DNA of 30,595 nucleotides from an uncultured Eubacteriales bacterium (GCA_905206455.1 CAJLHL010000017.1:1-30595); one strand, 5' to 3'. Counted from the stretch's first letter, positions 1 through 7,406 are shown. Program-made: numbers and translations. The notes: generated by a model from the sequence alone, not told the origin.

Positions 1-1076
1 GTCCTCAGGGGCTCAAAGGCGATACCGGCGACATCGGTCCTACTGGCGCAACTGGCCCTCAGGGACTCAAAGGGGACACCGGCGACGTCGGCCCTACTGG
101 CGCAACTGGTCCTCAGGGGCTCAAAGGCGATACCGGCGACGTCGGCCCTGCCGGTCCTACTGGTCCTCAGGGACTCAAGGGCGATACCGGCGACGTCGGC
201 CCCACTGGCGCAACTGGTCCTCAGGGACTCAAAGGCGACACCGGCGACGTCGGCCCTGCCGGCCCTACTGGTCCTCAAGGTCTGAAAGGCGACACCGGCG
301 ACATCGGCCCCACTGGCGTAACTGGCCCTCAGGGGCTCAAAGGCGATACCGGCGACATCGGTCCTACTGGCCCTACTGGCCCTCAAGGACTCAAAGGGGA
401 CACCGGTGACGTCGGCCCTGCCGGTCCCACTGGTCTTCAGGGGCTCAAGGGAGACACCGGTAACATAGGGCCTACCGGCCCTACTGGCGCAACTGGCCCT
501 CAGGGGCTCAAAGGTAACACTGGCAGCACCGGACCTACCGGCCCGACAGGCTCCACAGGACCCGGTCCAGAGATTTCTGTAAAAGAAGATACACCTCTTA
601 CCTACAAACTTAATTTTACAAGCAACGGCCAAACACTGACGACACCTAACCTTTACGCCGCGCCCACAAAATACGCTCTGGATATGTCCGCAGCAAACAG
701 CACATTTAACATGCCTGTAGGAAACCTGATCGTAAATTATCAGAAAACAGGTACGAATACAATGAGAATAAGCGTGCGTTCAAAAGATACATCCGTTCCG
801 ATCAGCGCGGATATCGATCGAACGACAATTTATGGTTCCGGAGCGTCGGAAGCACAGTTTTTCGACGGAATACAGATTTCTTCTCTCAGAACATTGGATG
901 AAACAGTTTTCTTAGATTCTCAGGAGCTGCACTGGATGAGAATACGACAACAGGATCCAGTATCCTCGTTGTGGTCATTATGCGTAGTGCGCATGTTCTC
1001 CTCAAAAAATGGAGCCAGAACATCTATTTGGGTACAGTGGATAGAATACAACACTTCTTACACCGCGCCCACTTAA
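1..1076 (+). CDS. Collagen-like surface/exosporium protein (5' end outside window)
   Basis: The reading frame is open from the window edge (first full codon at 3) to a TAA at 1074-1076, so the start lies outside. The first about 185 residues are pure Gly-X-Y triplets, mostly an 18-residue unit of the type GPQGLKGDTGDVGPTGAT. After the triplets (about base 565) comes a non-collagen C-terminal domain of about 170 residues, rich in Ser/Thr and beta-strand-like sequence (begins PEISVKEDTPL, ends YNTSYTAPT). This layout, a collagen stalk with a globular C-terminal head, is that of the BclA-type glycoproteins on Bacillus and Clostridioides spores; the head may trimerise the stalk. I do not recognise the head as a named family. 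The many Thr residues in the Y position are usual sites of O-glycosylation in BclA-type proteins (inference here). Converges with the serine recombinase gene. Confidence 0.85.
   Translation, partial: PQGLKGDTGDIGPTGATGPQGLKGDTGDVGPTGATGPQGLKGDTGDVGPAGPTGPQGLKGDTGDVGPTGATGPQGLKGDTGDVGPAGPTGPQGLKGDTGDIGPTGVTGPQGLKGDTGDIGPTGPTGPQGLKGDTGDVGPAGPTGLQGLKGDTGNIGPTGPTGATGPQGLKGNTGSTGPTGPTGSTGPGPEISVKEDTPLTYKLNFTSNGQTLTTPNLYAAPTKYALDMSAANSTFNMPVGNLIVNYQKTGTNTMRISVRSKDTSVPISADIDRTTIYGSGASEAQFFDGIQISSLRTLDETVFLDSQELHWMRIRQQDPVSSLWSLCVVRMFSSKNGARTSIWVQWIEYNTSYTAPT
3..560 (+). repeat. 54-bp tandem repeats coding for collagen triplets
   Basis: Eight 54-bp units begin exactly at 3, 57, 111, 165, 219, 273, 327 and 381. 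A 63-bp unit follows at 435 and a diverged one at 498. Each starts cctcagg/cctcaag and encodes 18 residues (six Gly-X-Y triplets). Units differ by synonymous changes and by a few swaps (GDI/GDV, GAT/PAGPT). The array continues beyond the left edge. Such arrays commonly change copy number by slippage or recombination. Confidence 0.9.
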
Positions 1077-1109
1077 ATTTTATACGGTAAAGACTGAAAA
1101 ACAGATTTT

Positions 1110-1124
1110 GTGTCTGAAAGACAC
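1110..1124. terminator. Small hairpin between convergent genes, possible terminator
   Basis: A perfect 6-bp stem (gtgtct / agacac) with a gaa loop lies between the convergent collagen and recombinase stop codons. No T-run follows on the plus strand; on the minus strand an A-rich and then T-rich stretch follows. Position supports a terminator role, but the structure is weak. Confidence 0.25.
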
Positions 1125-1182
1125 GTTCAGATCCAGAGACATTATAAAATACCATTTGGGAATGGCAGAAAGACCGCCGGAA

Positions 1183-2907
1183 TTATACCGTCCTCCTGTC
1201 ATTCCCGTTCTTTTCCAGCAATTCTGTTATCCGGAGCAATTCGTCTTTAAATCGAAAATGAATCGTAATCTCATTATTTTCATGCACATAGATTACGTCG
1301 ATGAGAGAAACCAGCACCGAACGGTTCAGCTCTGTTATATTCTGATACTGCTGAATTTCCCTGAACAGAGAATTCTCAGAGGTAGTCCTGTTTCCTGAAC
1401 GGAAAATTTCCTCCCTGATATTGGCTATGATCTCTGTCAGTTGCTCCATCTCCGATTGATAATGATCCCTCATGCGCCGGTATTCCGGCTCCGTGATCTC
1501 TCCCAATTTCCAGTCGCCGTACAGGCTGTCGTATACGCTTTGAATTCTATGCAGCTGACGTTCCCTGTCTCTTATCAGCTGTTTGAACTGTTCCGTATGA
1601 TTTTCCGCGATCTGTACGTCGTTTATGTCGTGAATCAGATCTGACAGTGATTCCACCAATCGAATCTGTGCCTGTAGCGCTCCGAGCACCGCCCGTTCCA
1701 GCCTGTCCTGCCGTATAGATTTGACGGTGCAGGCTTCCGAAGATTTGTTTTTCCTCGTTCCGCATTTGAAATAAACATATTGCTTTGCATGAGAACGGTG
1801 CATCGCCTTGCCGCAGCAGCCGCATCGCAAAAGACCTGCAAATTTATGAACTGTATTCGAACCATTCGCCGTACGGGTGTCCCTCTCAAACAGCGCACAG
1901 AGAGCGTCATATTCTTCCTGAGTAAATGTAGCTTCATGCGTATTCTCTACTACAAACCAGTCATTTTCCGGAACGGCAACCTTATCATGTATTTTATAAC
2001 TTATGACCCGTTGTTTCCCCTGTACCATATGTCCGATATTCATCAGATTAAAGATTACATTTTTCACCGTCGTACCGCACCAGAGGCCGTCGTTGGCCTC
2101 CATGCAGGGATTGCAATAGTTCCATCCCTTAAGTCTCTTATATTTCGTCGGATTTGGAATTCCCATAGCGTTGAGCCGTCTCGCCACGCCATTGAGGCTC
2201 ATCCCTTCATAAAGCAGCCAATCTTTCATCTGAACCTTAATCGGCGCAGTATCCGGATCGAGAACCAGATGATTTTTATCTTGCGGATCCTTTAAAAAAC
2301 CCCATGGCGGAAAAGCCCCGATAAACTTCCCCTTTGAACGCTTATCGTCGAAAGTTTTTCTCACTGAACGCGAAGTGGCCGCTGCAAACCGGTCGTTGAG
2401 TACTCCGAACATCGGTACATCCAAACTGTAGAGAGCCTCGGAATCCGCATAAGTATCGACAAAGGAATCCATCATGGAAATAAAACGCACATTTTTTGCC
2501 GGAAAATATTCCTCCAGATAATACCCTTGGTCAGAATAATTTCGAAACGCCCGGGAAAGCGTTTTCACGACGACACAATTGCCCTCACCTCTCTCAATCG
2601 CTCCGATCATACGCATAAAATTTTCACGCGTGTCATCCGTGCCCGTCAGACCGTCGTCTTCAAAAAAACCGACAATCTGATAGCTGCCTGGTTCAAAATA
2701 ATCTTCGATCCATGAAGTAAGAATGCTCTTTTGATTTTTAATGCTCTCACTTCGCAGCTGCGTTTCATTCGCCGCCTGTTTAGAAACAGCGCGGGCATCC
2801 TCCTTGGAAAGACGGATATAAACGCAGATCAGCCACTTGAACGGCACTTCATCTATCGGCGGAGCGGATATTCTGTCAGAGGATTTCATTTTTCTGATTC
2901 GCGCCAT
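1183..2907 (-). CDS. Large serine recombinase (site-specific integrase/resolvase family)
   Basis: 574 residues with the full large-serine-recombinase layout. The N-terminal catalytic domain has YIRLSKED with nucleophile Ser34, and the SRAFRNYSD arginine motif near residue 118. A recombinase domain follows (about 195-330). Next is a zinc ribbon starting LRCGCCGKAM with a second Cys cluster (FKCGTRKN, SEACTV), and then a long coiled-coil-like C-terminal tail (about 435-540). These enzymes integrate, excise or invert DNA between two att sites through a Ser-DNA intermediate. The start is backed by a GGAGGAGG box 7-8 nt upstream. All key residues are present, so it is probably active. It follows the DUF6870-like gene by 65 bp, as in Clostridia mobile elements, but no cargo, relaxase or phage genes accompany it. 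The closest types are TnpX/TndX-like or prophage integrases; which one cannot be told from the sequence. Confidence 0.93.
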   Translation of the reverse strand: MARIRKMKSSDRISAPPIDEVPFKWLICVYIRLSKEDARAVSKQAANETQLRSESIKNQKSILTSWIEDYFEPGSYQIVGFFEDDGLTGTDDTRENFMRMIGAIERGEGNCVVVKTLSRAFRNYSDQGYYLEEYFPAKNVRFISMMDSFVDTYADSEALYSLDVPMFGVLNDRFAAATSRSVRKTFDDKRSKGKFIGAFPPWGFLKDPQDKNHLVLDPDTAPIKVQMKDWLLYEGMSLNGVARRLNAMGIPNPTKYKRLKGWNYCNPCMEANDGLWCGTTVKNVIFNLMNIGHMVQGKQRVISYKIHDKVAVPENDWFVVENTHEATFTQEEYDALCALFERDTRTANGSNTVHKFAGLLRCGCCGKAMHRSHAKQYVYFKCGTRKNKSSEACTVKSIRQDRLERAVLGALQAQIRLVESLSDLIHDINDVQIAENHTEQFKQLIRDRERQLHRIQSVYDSLYGDWKLGEITEPEYRRMRDHYQSEMEQLTEIIANIREEIFRSGNRTTSENSLFREIQQYQNITELNRSVLVSLIDVIYVHENNEITIHFRFKDELLRITELLEKNGNDRRTV

Positions 2908-2972
2908 GAAAAGACCTCCTCCCCGCTGTCACCGTACTGTAAAAATCCTAAAATCGACAGCCCCTCAATTCC

Positions 2973-3224
2973 TTACACATCATTGTTTTCTGCTGCAAAG
3001 CAGGATATCAGCGCCTCCCTGAGAGTTTTTCCGCCTGAAGAAAATCCGACATTTACAGCAATCGTTCCGCATTTGAAAGCATAAGGATTTTTTATCTGCC
3101 GCAGATATGCCTCCGCGCGTTGATATGCCGGCGTCGTCTGATCGATTACCACATTTTCAATATCCGCCCGCTCCACAAGCGAAATTTTCTCTTCCTGAAG
3201 CATGAAAAGCTGCTCTTTCGTCAT
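2973..3224 (-). CDS. DUF6870-like small mobile-element protein
   Basis: 83 residues (85 if the ATG 6 nt upstream at 3230 is used). The downstream ATG is preferred because an AGGAG box lies 9 nt before it and only 3 nt before the upper one. The core, with motif QIKNPYAFKCGTIAVNVGFS, matches my memory of a small family of about 80 residues (DUF6870) found next to serine recombinases in Clostridia mobile elements; its function is unknown. The predicted fold is a helix followed by beta strands, with no membrane segment. It reads toward the recombinase with a 65-bp gap and probably shares its transcript from the promoter at 3278-3306. It may be a recombination accessory factor, but that is inference from position only. 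Confidence 0.65.
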   Translation of the reverse strand: MTKEQLFMLQEEKISLVERADIENVVIDQTTPAYQRAEAYLRQIKNPYAFKCGTIAVNVGFSSGGKTLREALISCFAAENNDV

Positions 3225-3277
3225 AGGCATATTCTCCTCAAATCAGATTCAATCCAGTTTATGCCCCTGCAACAAAA

Positions 3278-3306
3278 TATATATCGGACGGACTGGCCTG
3301 AAACAA
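3278..3306 (-). promoter_or_regulatory. Candidate sigma-A promoter for the recombinase pair
   Basis: Minus strand: TTGTTT (3306-3301), a 17-bp spacer, TATATA (3283-3278). The -35 box overlaps the T-run of the terminator at 3305-3324, so transcription of the recombinase pair restarts right where the collagen transcript ends. Each box is a 4/6 match. Confidence 0.35.
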
Positions 3307-3324
3307 AAAAAGGACGTGTCCTTT
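3305..3324 (-). terminator. Rho-independent terminator of the short collagen gene
   Basis: On the minus strand a 6-bp stem AAAGGA/TCCTTT with a CACG loop runs directly into seven T. It lies 36 bp after the stop codon of the collagen-like gene at 3360-3932 and upstream of the recombinase cassette on the same strand. A competing stem (gtgtcc with ggacac) forms slightly upstream. Confidence 0.55.
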
Positions 3325-3359
3325 GAGTTAAAACAGGACACCGCCAGAATTCCACATAT

Positions 3360-3932
3360 TCACAGCAAAAACGGTAGCGGATAAACAGATGCTCCGGTGG
3401 CTCCCGTCGGGCCGGTCGCTCCTGCGGCTCCCGGTATTCCGGCCGCTCCCGTAGCGCCTGTGACTCCTGTCGCGCCGGTCGCTCCCGTAGCACCTGTTAC
3501 GCCAGGAGTTCCAGGAATTCCCGATGCACCCGTTGCTCCTGTCGCACCTGTCGGTCCCGGAGGGCCAGGAAAGCCCGGTACTCCCTGAGGGCCTCTCGGA
3601 CCCATCGGACCGGCCGGACCAGGGCAACCCGGCACGCCCTGAATTCCCTGAGGACCTCTTGGACCCATCGGACCGGTCGGGCCGGTTGGACCGATGATTC
3701 CGATTGTCGTAGGACAGCAGTCTCTCGGAGGACAGCAGTCGTGATCCGGACGCTCAGGCGGTCGGCAGCCATGATCCGGACGATACTCCTGATGGCCGCA
3801 GCCATTCATATCCTGCCGGCAGTCTTCGACATAGCCGTCGTCTCTTTCTGATTCGCTGCAGCAGCGTTCTCCTTCGCCATGTCCATCATAGCGCTGCTGT
3901 TCGGGTCCATAAAAAAACTCGAGATAATTCAT
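3360..3932 (-). CDS. Short collagen-like protein with Cys/His-rich N-terminus
   Basis: 190 residues. Residues 1-77 are hydrophilic and rich in Cys, His, Asp and Arg (CCSE, NGCGHQ, PDHDCCPPRDCC), which could bind metal or form disulfide cross-links. Residues about 79-180 are uninterrupted Gly-X-Y triplets, first GPMGPRGPQG, later GATGATGAT. The protein ends abruptly after the stalk with the hydrophobic tail SVYPLPFLL. There is no globular C-terminal head, unlike the other two collagen genes here. The PLPF tail looks like the first residues of a BclA-type head (the large collagen gene has TIPFSF there), so the head may have been lost. The start has an AGGAG box 6 nt upstream. It probably locates to the spore or cell surface. 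Confidence 0.82.
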   Translation of the reverse strand: MNYLEFFYGPEQQRYDGHGEGERCCSESERDDGYVEDCRQDMNGCGHQEYRPDHGCRPPERPDHDCCPPRDCCPTTIGIIGPTGPTGPMGPRGPQGIQGVPGCPGPAGPMGPRGPQGVPGFPGPPGPTGATGATGASGIPGTPGVTGATGATGATGVTGATGAAGIPGAAGATGPTGATGASVYPLPFLL

Positions 3933-4057
3933 ATTTTTCTCCTCTCTATTCCGACTCTCCTCCCTTCACTCCGGCGACAGCTGTCTGCCGCCTCTACATA
4001 ATATTCAGAAACTCTGAAAGGTGCTATCATTACAGACCAAGATTTTTGAAAAGATAA

Positions 4058-4117
4058 AAGACGGCAGGGATAAAGGGCTGAGAGCATATCCTCTCAACCC
4101 TTTATCCCTGCCGTCTT
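4058..4117 (-). terminator. Very long hairpin, terminator of the NUDIX/EFR1 transcript
   Basis: 27-nt arms (4058-4084 and 4091-4117) pair with one mismatch around a 6-nt loop (catatc). On the minus strand the stem is followed by a T-rich stretch (tttatctttt). It lies 50 bp after the stop of the NUDIX gene and between it and the next minus-strand gene. The stem is much longer than a usual intrinsic terminator. Confidence 0.7.
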
Positions 4118-4166
4118 CTGATTAAATTTTGAAATCCCTGTTTCCGGATCTCACGTGATTCGTCTT

Positions 4167-4616
4167 TCAGCGAAGACGTACCTCCAGCCCGTATTCTCCA
4201 CCCACATACTGAAACTCTGTGAGTTCCGATTCGTCAAAGACCCGCAGCAGCTCAGCGAAATCAGCAGTCAGAGAAAGCTCGCCGAGCCGGGCGCGTTCGA
4301 CCCATACCATCTTTCCCTCCTCCGACGATATCAGATCTCCGCGAAAACGGTCGGTCTTAAACAAGAAGACGATATACCGTCCGCCTTCTATCGGAAACTG
4401 TTTCATTCCGCACAGCACAGGATGTTCGATGTCCAGACCTGTTTCTTCTTTGATTTCTCTTATCGCACAGTCTACGAAAGACTCTCCCGGTTCCACATGC
4501 CCACCCGGAAAAGTGTATCCCTTCCAGTCGTCTTTCACACGATCCTGCAGCAAAATCCGGGCGCCGTCATAAATCATACACAAAACAGTCAGCTCAGCAC
4601 GTTCTGTTCTCGACAT
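4167..4616 (-). CDS. NUDIX hydrolase (MutT / 8-oxo-dGTPase type)
   Basis: 149 residues. The complete Nudix box runs from GGHVEPGES to REIKEETGL (residues about 38-61), with the metal-binding Glu residues in REIKEET intact. MutT-like members clear oxidised nucleotides such as 8-oxo-dGTP; related ones cleave other nucleoside diphosphate compounds, so the substrate is not certain. Length fits a single-domain enzyme. A GAGG box lies 9 nt upstream of the start. It follows the EFR1 ferredoxin gene by 80 bp on the same strand and is probably co-transcribed from the promoter at 5551-5579, ending at the long hairpin 4058-4117. Confidence 0.88.
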   Translation of the reverse strand: MSRTERAELTVLCMIYDGARILLQDRVKDDWKGYTFPGGHVEPGESFVDCAIREIKEETGLDIEHPVLCGMKQFPIEGGRYIVFLFKTDRFRGDLISSEEGKMVWVERARLGELSLTADFAELLRVFDESELTEFQYVGGEYGLEVRLR

Positions 4617-4696
4617 AATGCATTTCCTCTCTTTTCCGCCAACTTCCCTACGGCCGATGACGCCGAGGTTTCCGGTGCAGCCCCGTTTTCCGGCCT

Positions 4697-5458
4697 CTAT
4701 AAAAAAAGCTGATTTTTCTTTCTTTTCTCACAGTCCTTTTTTAATTTCATCGCCGCTGCAGTCAGCATCATTTTATTGTTGCGGCGGGCTTTGCGGGGAC
4801 AGACAGCGATACAGCGCATACAGGAGATACATATATCTGTGTCCGTCCGGGACGGATCTTCCCTCGGGATAGCATTTACCGGACACTTGACCGCGCAGGT
4901 GCCGCACTTTGTACATTCCTTTGAGGCCGCCGGCTTCATCGGAACTCCCCCGTACTCCCGATAAGGGAAATTCCCCGGCACAGCAAGTTTCTTACCGCTG
5001 TCTGATCCAAGCAAAGATCTCTGGATCTGCTCTGCAAATCCTTCTAACTCCGCCCGGTCGTCTTCATCCGGACGCCCCGCGGCAAACTGGCGCATAATCG
5101 AATGTTCCGCAACAGCCGCGATAGCCGCTGCACAACGGAATCCTGCGTTCTGAACAGTATCTTTCAGTTCCAGAAGCGTATCGTCATAATCCCGGTTACC
5201 GTAGACAACTACGAGAATCGCTCTCGCGCTGCCGCCGCTCGCTTTCTTCAACGACGACAGAGCGATACCCGGCACTCTGCCTCCAAAAGACGGAACCGCA
5301 ATTATGCAGATGTCCTCCGAATCAAATGACATTTCATCCATCTTCAGATCCCGTTCTGTCAGATCGACTTCCTTTCTTTCGTCCGCCCATACTCCGCAGA
5401 TGATATCCGCCGTCTTTTTCGTACCGCCTGTAGGACTGAAATAAATCTCATACAGCAT
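4697..5458 (-). CDS. EFR1-type flavodoxin/ferredoxin fusion protein
   Basis: 253 residues. The N-terminal flavodoxin-like domain has the FMN phosphate loop SPTGGTKKTA at residues 8-17 and spans about 1-150. The C-terminal part carries two [4Fe-4S] ferredoxin motifs: CTKCGTCAVKCP and CISCMRCIAVCP. The end is a short basic tail (KKDCEKRKKN). This is the layout of the EFR1 family ferrodoxins of anaerobic Firmicutes, cytoplasmic electron carriers whose partners are mostly unknown. The start is supported by position of the flavodoxin loop and by an AAGGAG box, although that box is about 13 nt away, farther than usual. It is the first gene after a good sigma-A promoter and precedes the NUDIX gene. 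Confidence 0.9.
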   Translation of the reverse strand: MLYEIYFSPTGGTKKTADIICGVWADERKEVDLTERDLKMDEMSFDSEDICIIAVPSFGGRVPGIALSSLKKASGGSARAILVVVYGNRDYDDTLLELKDTVQNAGFRCAAAIAAVAEHSIMRQFAAGRPDEDDRAELEGFAEQIQRSLLGSDSGKKLAVPGNFPYREYGGVPMKPAASKECTKCGTCAVKCPVNAIPREDPSRTDTDICISCMRCIAVCPRKARRNNKMMLTAAAMKLKKDCEKRKKNQLFL

Positions 5459-5550
5459 CTCGTTCTCAGCGCTCCTTTTCTTTCCGCTCCTCGCTCACAC
5501 TATCTCTTTACTGGAAACGACAACAATTTCTGTCGAAAAGTACCGTCTGC

Positions 5551-5579
5551 ATATTATTCCAAATCCGTCAATCTGTCAA
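5551..5579 (-). promoter_or_regulatory. Sigma-A promoter of the EFR1-NUDIX unit
   Basis: Minus strand: perfect TTGACA (5579-5574), 17-bp spacer, TAATAT (5556-5551, 4/6). Transcription would begin near 5544, leaving a leader of about 85 nt before the EFR1 start. Confidence 0.6.
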
Positions 5580-5652
5580 CTTTTACCGCGTTTTTTAATT
5601 AAAATATGAAACGGGGAAAACACGCCGATAAAGCTACGGGAGCCTCTCACCT

Positions 5653-6873
5653 CTAAAGAACTGCTCTGTGAAAGACTTTCTTTCCCTTCTTTATTTTTAC
5701 TCCCCTCCGAAGCTCTGTTTCCGTCAGGTAAAGATCGGGGTCTTCGATCCTCTTCCCGTCGATGCTGAGACCCCCCTGCAGTATCAGCCTTCTCGCTTCA
5801 GATCTGCTGGAAACGAGTTCACAGGCGATGAGCAGATCAGCCGTACGGATACCTTCCTCTGTCAGTATTTCTTCAGAGAGCTTCGTCGCAGGCATATTCT
5901 CGTCACTCCCTTTTCCGGAAAAAAGCGCGCGCGCCGTCTGGCGGGCTTTCGCGGCTTCCGCCTCTCCGTGGACGAGAGATGTCAGCTGATATGCCAGAAT
6001 TTCTTTTTTCTCATTGATCCTTCCGTCTTCCCAGTCTTCCATCTCTTCAATTTCCGAAAGCGGAAGGAATGTCAGCATTCGCAGACATCTCATCACGTCA
6101 TCATCGCCGATATTTCTCCAGTACTGGTAAAATTCAAAAGGCGGCGTTTTTTTCGGATCCAGCCAGACAGCTCCGTTTGCCGTCTTGCCCATCTTTTTGC
6201 CTTCGCTGTTCATCAGCAGAGTAATCGTCATTGCATAGGCATTTTTTCCTGTCTTTCTGCGGATCAGATCCGTTCCCGCCAGCATATTGCTCCACTGGTC
6301 GTCGCCGCCGAACTGCATGTTGCAGCCGTAATGATCGTGCAGATAAAGAAAATCATAGGACTGCATAATCATATAATTAAATTCAAAAAAGCTCAGCCCC
6401 TTTTCCATCCGCTGTTTGTAACATTCCGCACGCAGCATGTTGTTGACCGAAAAACACACTCCTACATCCCGCAGCAATTCTACATATTTTAAGTCGAGAA
6501 GCCAGTCCGCATTATTGACAATGACGGCCTTGTCCTCGCCGAATTCGATGAAACGTTCCATTTGTGTTTTAAAACAATCGCAATTTCGCCGGATCGTCGT
6601 TTCATCCATCATAACGCGCATATCCGTCCTTCCCGAAGGATCTCCCACAAAACCGGTCCCTCCGCCCAGCAGAACGATCGGTTTATTCCCTGCCATCTGC
6701 AGCCGCTTCATTAGACACAAAGCCATAAAATGGCCGACATGAAGCGAATCCGCAGTAGGGTCGAAACCGATGTAAAAACGAGCGTTTCCACTGTTGAGCA
6801 ATTCCTTTATCTCCGGTTCGTCAGTAACCTGCGCGATCAGCCCCCGGGCCTGAAGTTCCTCATAAATTCCCAT
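5653..6873 (-). CDS. tyrS: Tyrosyl-tRNA synthetase
   Basis: 406 residues, the usual length of bacterial TyrS. It charges tRNA-Tyr with tyrosine using ATP in the cytoplasm. The class I signature HVGH is present in PTADSLHVGHF, the KMSKS loop appears as the common variant KMGKT, and the tyrosine-pocket motif GGDDQW is intact. A C-terminal S4 RNA-binding domain follows (about 340-406, with SRSEARRLILQGG). ATG at 6873 is chosen because an AGGAG lies 9 nt upstream; the frame can be extended to a TTG at 6891, but that codon overlaps the ribosome binding site. The leader is about 215 nt if the promoter at 7097-7125 is used. No standard tyrosine T-box could be found in it. Confidence 0.97.
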   Translation of the reverse strand: MGIYEELQARGLIAQVTDEPEIKELLNSGNARFYIGFDPTADSLHVGHFMALCLMKRLQMAGNKPIVLLGGGTGFVGDPSGRTDMRVMMDETTIRRNCDCFKTQMERFIEFGEDKAVIVNNADWLLDLKYVELLRDVGVCFSVNNMLRAECYKQRMEKGLSFFEFNYMIMQSYDFLYLHDHYGCNMQFGGDDQWSNMLAGTDLIRRKTGKNAYAMTITLLMNSEGKKMGKTANGAVWLDPKKTPPFEFYQYWRNIGDDDVMRCLRMLTFLPLSEIEEMEDWEDGRINEKKEILAYQLTSLVHGEAEAAKARQTARALFSGKGSDENMPATKLSEEILTEEGIRTADLLIACELVSSRSEARRLILQGGLSIDGKRIEDPDLYLTETELRRGVKIKKGKKVFHRAVL

Positions 6874-7079
6874 CTTTCTATTCTCCTCCAATCAGACAAT
6901 TCTCCCGCGTTCCAGTCAGAAACAACACTCTGTCAGATTCATTCGATCAGAACACAGAAATGCCTCCCGTACAGCACCGGCAAACATACACCCCTTCGTA
7001 TTCAGGTAAGAGACTGCAGATTTCACAGAATCATCCAAACAGAATCCACCGTCTGCACAGAAGGCAAATACCGGCGCCA

Positions 7080-7105
7080 TGCTATTCTTATCAAAAAGAA
7101 TAGCA
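7080..7105. other. 10-bp perfect stem-loop near tyrS promoter
   Basis: Arms tgctattctt (7080-7089) and aagaatagca (7096-7105) pair perfectly around a 6-nt loop. It overlaps the candidate -10 box of tyrS, so it could be a protein-binding inverted repeat rather than an RNA structure. Confidence 0.4.
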
Positions 7106-7125
7106 GTCCGGAAATCTGAAAACAA
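7097..7125 (-). promoter_or_regulatory. Candidate sigma-A promoter of tyrS
   Basis: Minus strand: TTGTTT (7125-7120), 17-bp spacer, TATTCT (7102-7097); each box matches 4/6. It would start a leader of about 215 nt. The palindrome at 7131-7154 sits 5 bp upstream of the -35 box. Confidence 0.3.
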
Positions 7126-7130
7126 GACAC

Positions 7131-7154
7131 AAAATGTCACATATGTGTCATTTT
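7131..7154. promoter_or_regulatory. 24-bp near-perfect palindrome, operator candidate
   Basis: Half sites aaaatgtcacat and atgtgtcatttt are reverse complements except for one base pair. The symmetric, AT-flanked form with a central catatg is typical of a dimeric regulator's binding site. It lies between the divergent tyrS and collagen promoters, next to the candidate tyrS -35 box. No named regulator consensus fits it clearly. Confidence 0.5.
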
Positions 7155-7376
7155 TACTTTTTCGCTGTCATTCTCTCGAAAATGCAGCCCTTTTCCTCGG
7201 AAGATTTCCATATAATTTCCGCGGTCTAACACAATACGAGGCAGGGTTTCCGCCCTCCTGTAAACATAAAAAGCCGATCGTATCCATCCGCTCTGATACG
7301 GCCTGCATCCCGAAAACGGGAAGACCTGCGCCGATGGAGGAAGCCAAAGATACAAATCCCGGCGAGAGAGCGCTAT

Positions 7377-7406
7377 GCACTTTCATTTTTCCGCTCTCAT
7401 AAACTG
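7377..7406 (+). promoter_or_regulatory. Sigma-K-like promoter candidate for the large collagen gene
   Basis: GCAC at 7377-7380, a 17-bp spacer, and CATAAACTG at 7398-7406. This resembles the mother-cell sigma-K pattern (AC, 16-17 bp, CATAnnnTA), mismatched at the last base. BclA-type collagen genes of spore formers are transcribed late in the mother cell, so the match fits the gene. The start codon is about 45 nt downstream of the predicted start site. Confidence 0.35.

Noticed and set aside
3..560. Regular repeats that could suggest a CRISPR array
   Set aside because: There are no unique spacers; the units are contiguous and translate into Gly-X-Y triplets in an open frame.
3997..4024. GCAC and AATATTATG ahead of the short collagen gene, similar to the sigma-K candidate of the large one
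   Set aside because: The spacer is only 15 bp and the -10 element lacks the CATA start; too weak for a call.
6895..6925. T-box core-like sequence before tyrS (tggaacgcggg, minus strand)
   Set aside because: One base is missing from the TGGNACCGCG core, and no terminator or T-run follows, so I did not call a riboswitch.
6916..7140. 74-codon minus-strand frame in the tyrS leader
   Set aside because: No ribosome binding site, overlaps the candidate promoter and hairpin, and has no recognisable domain.
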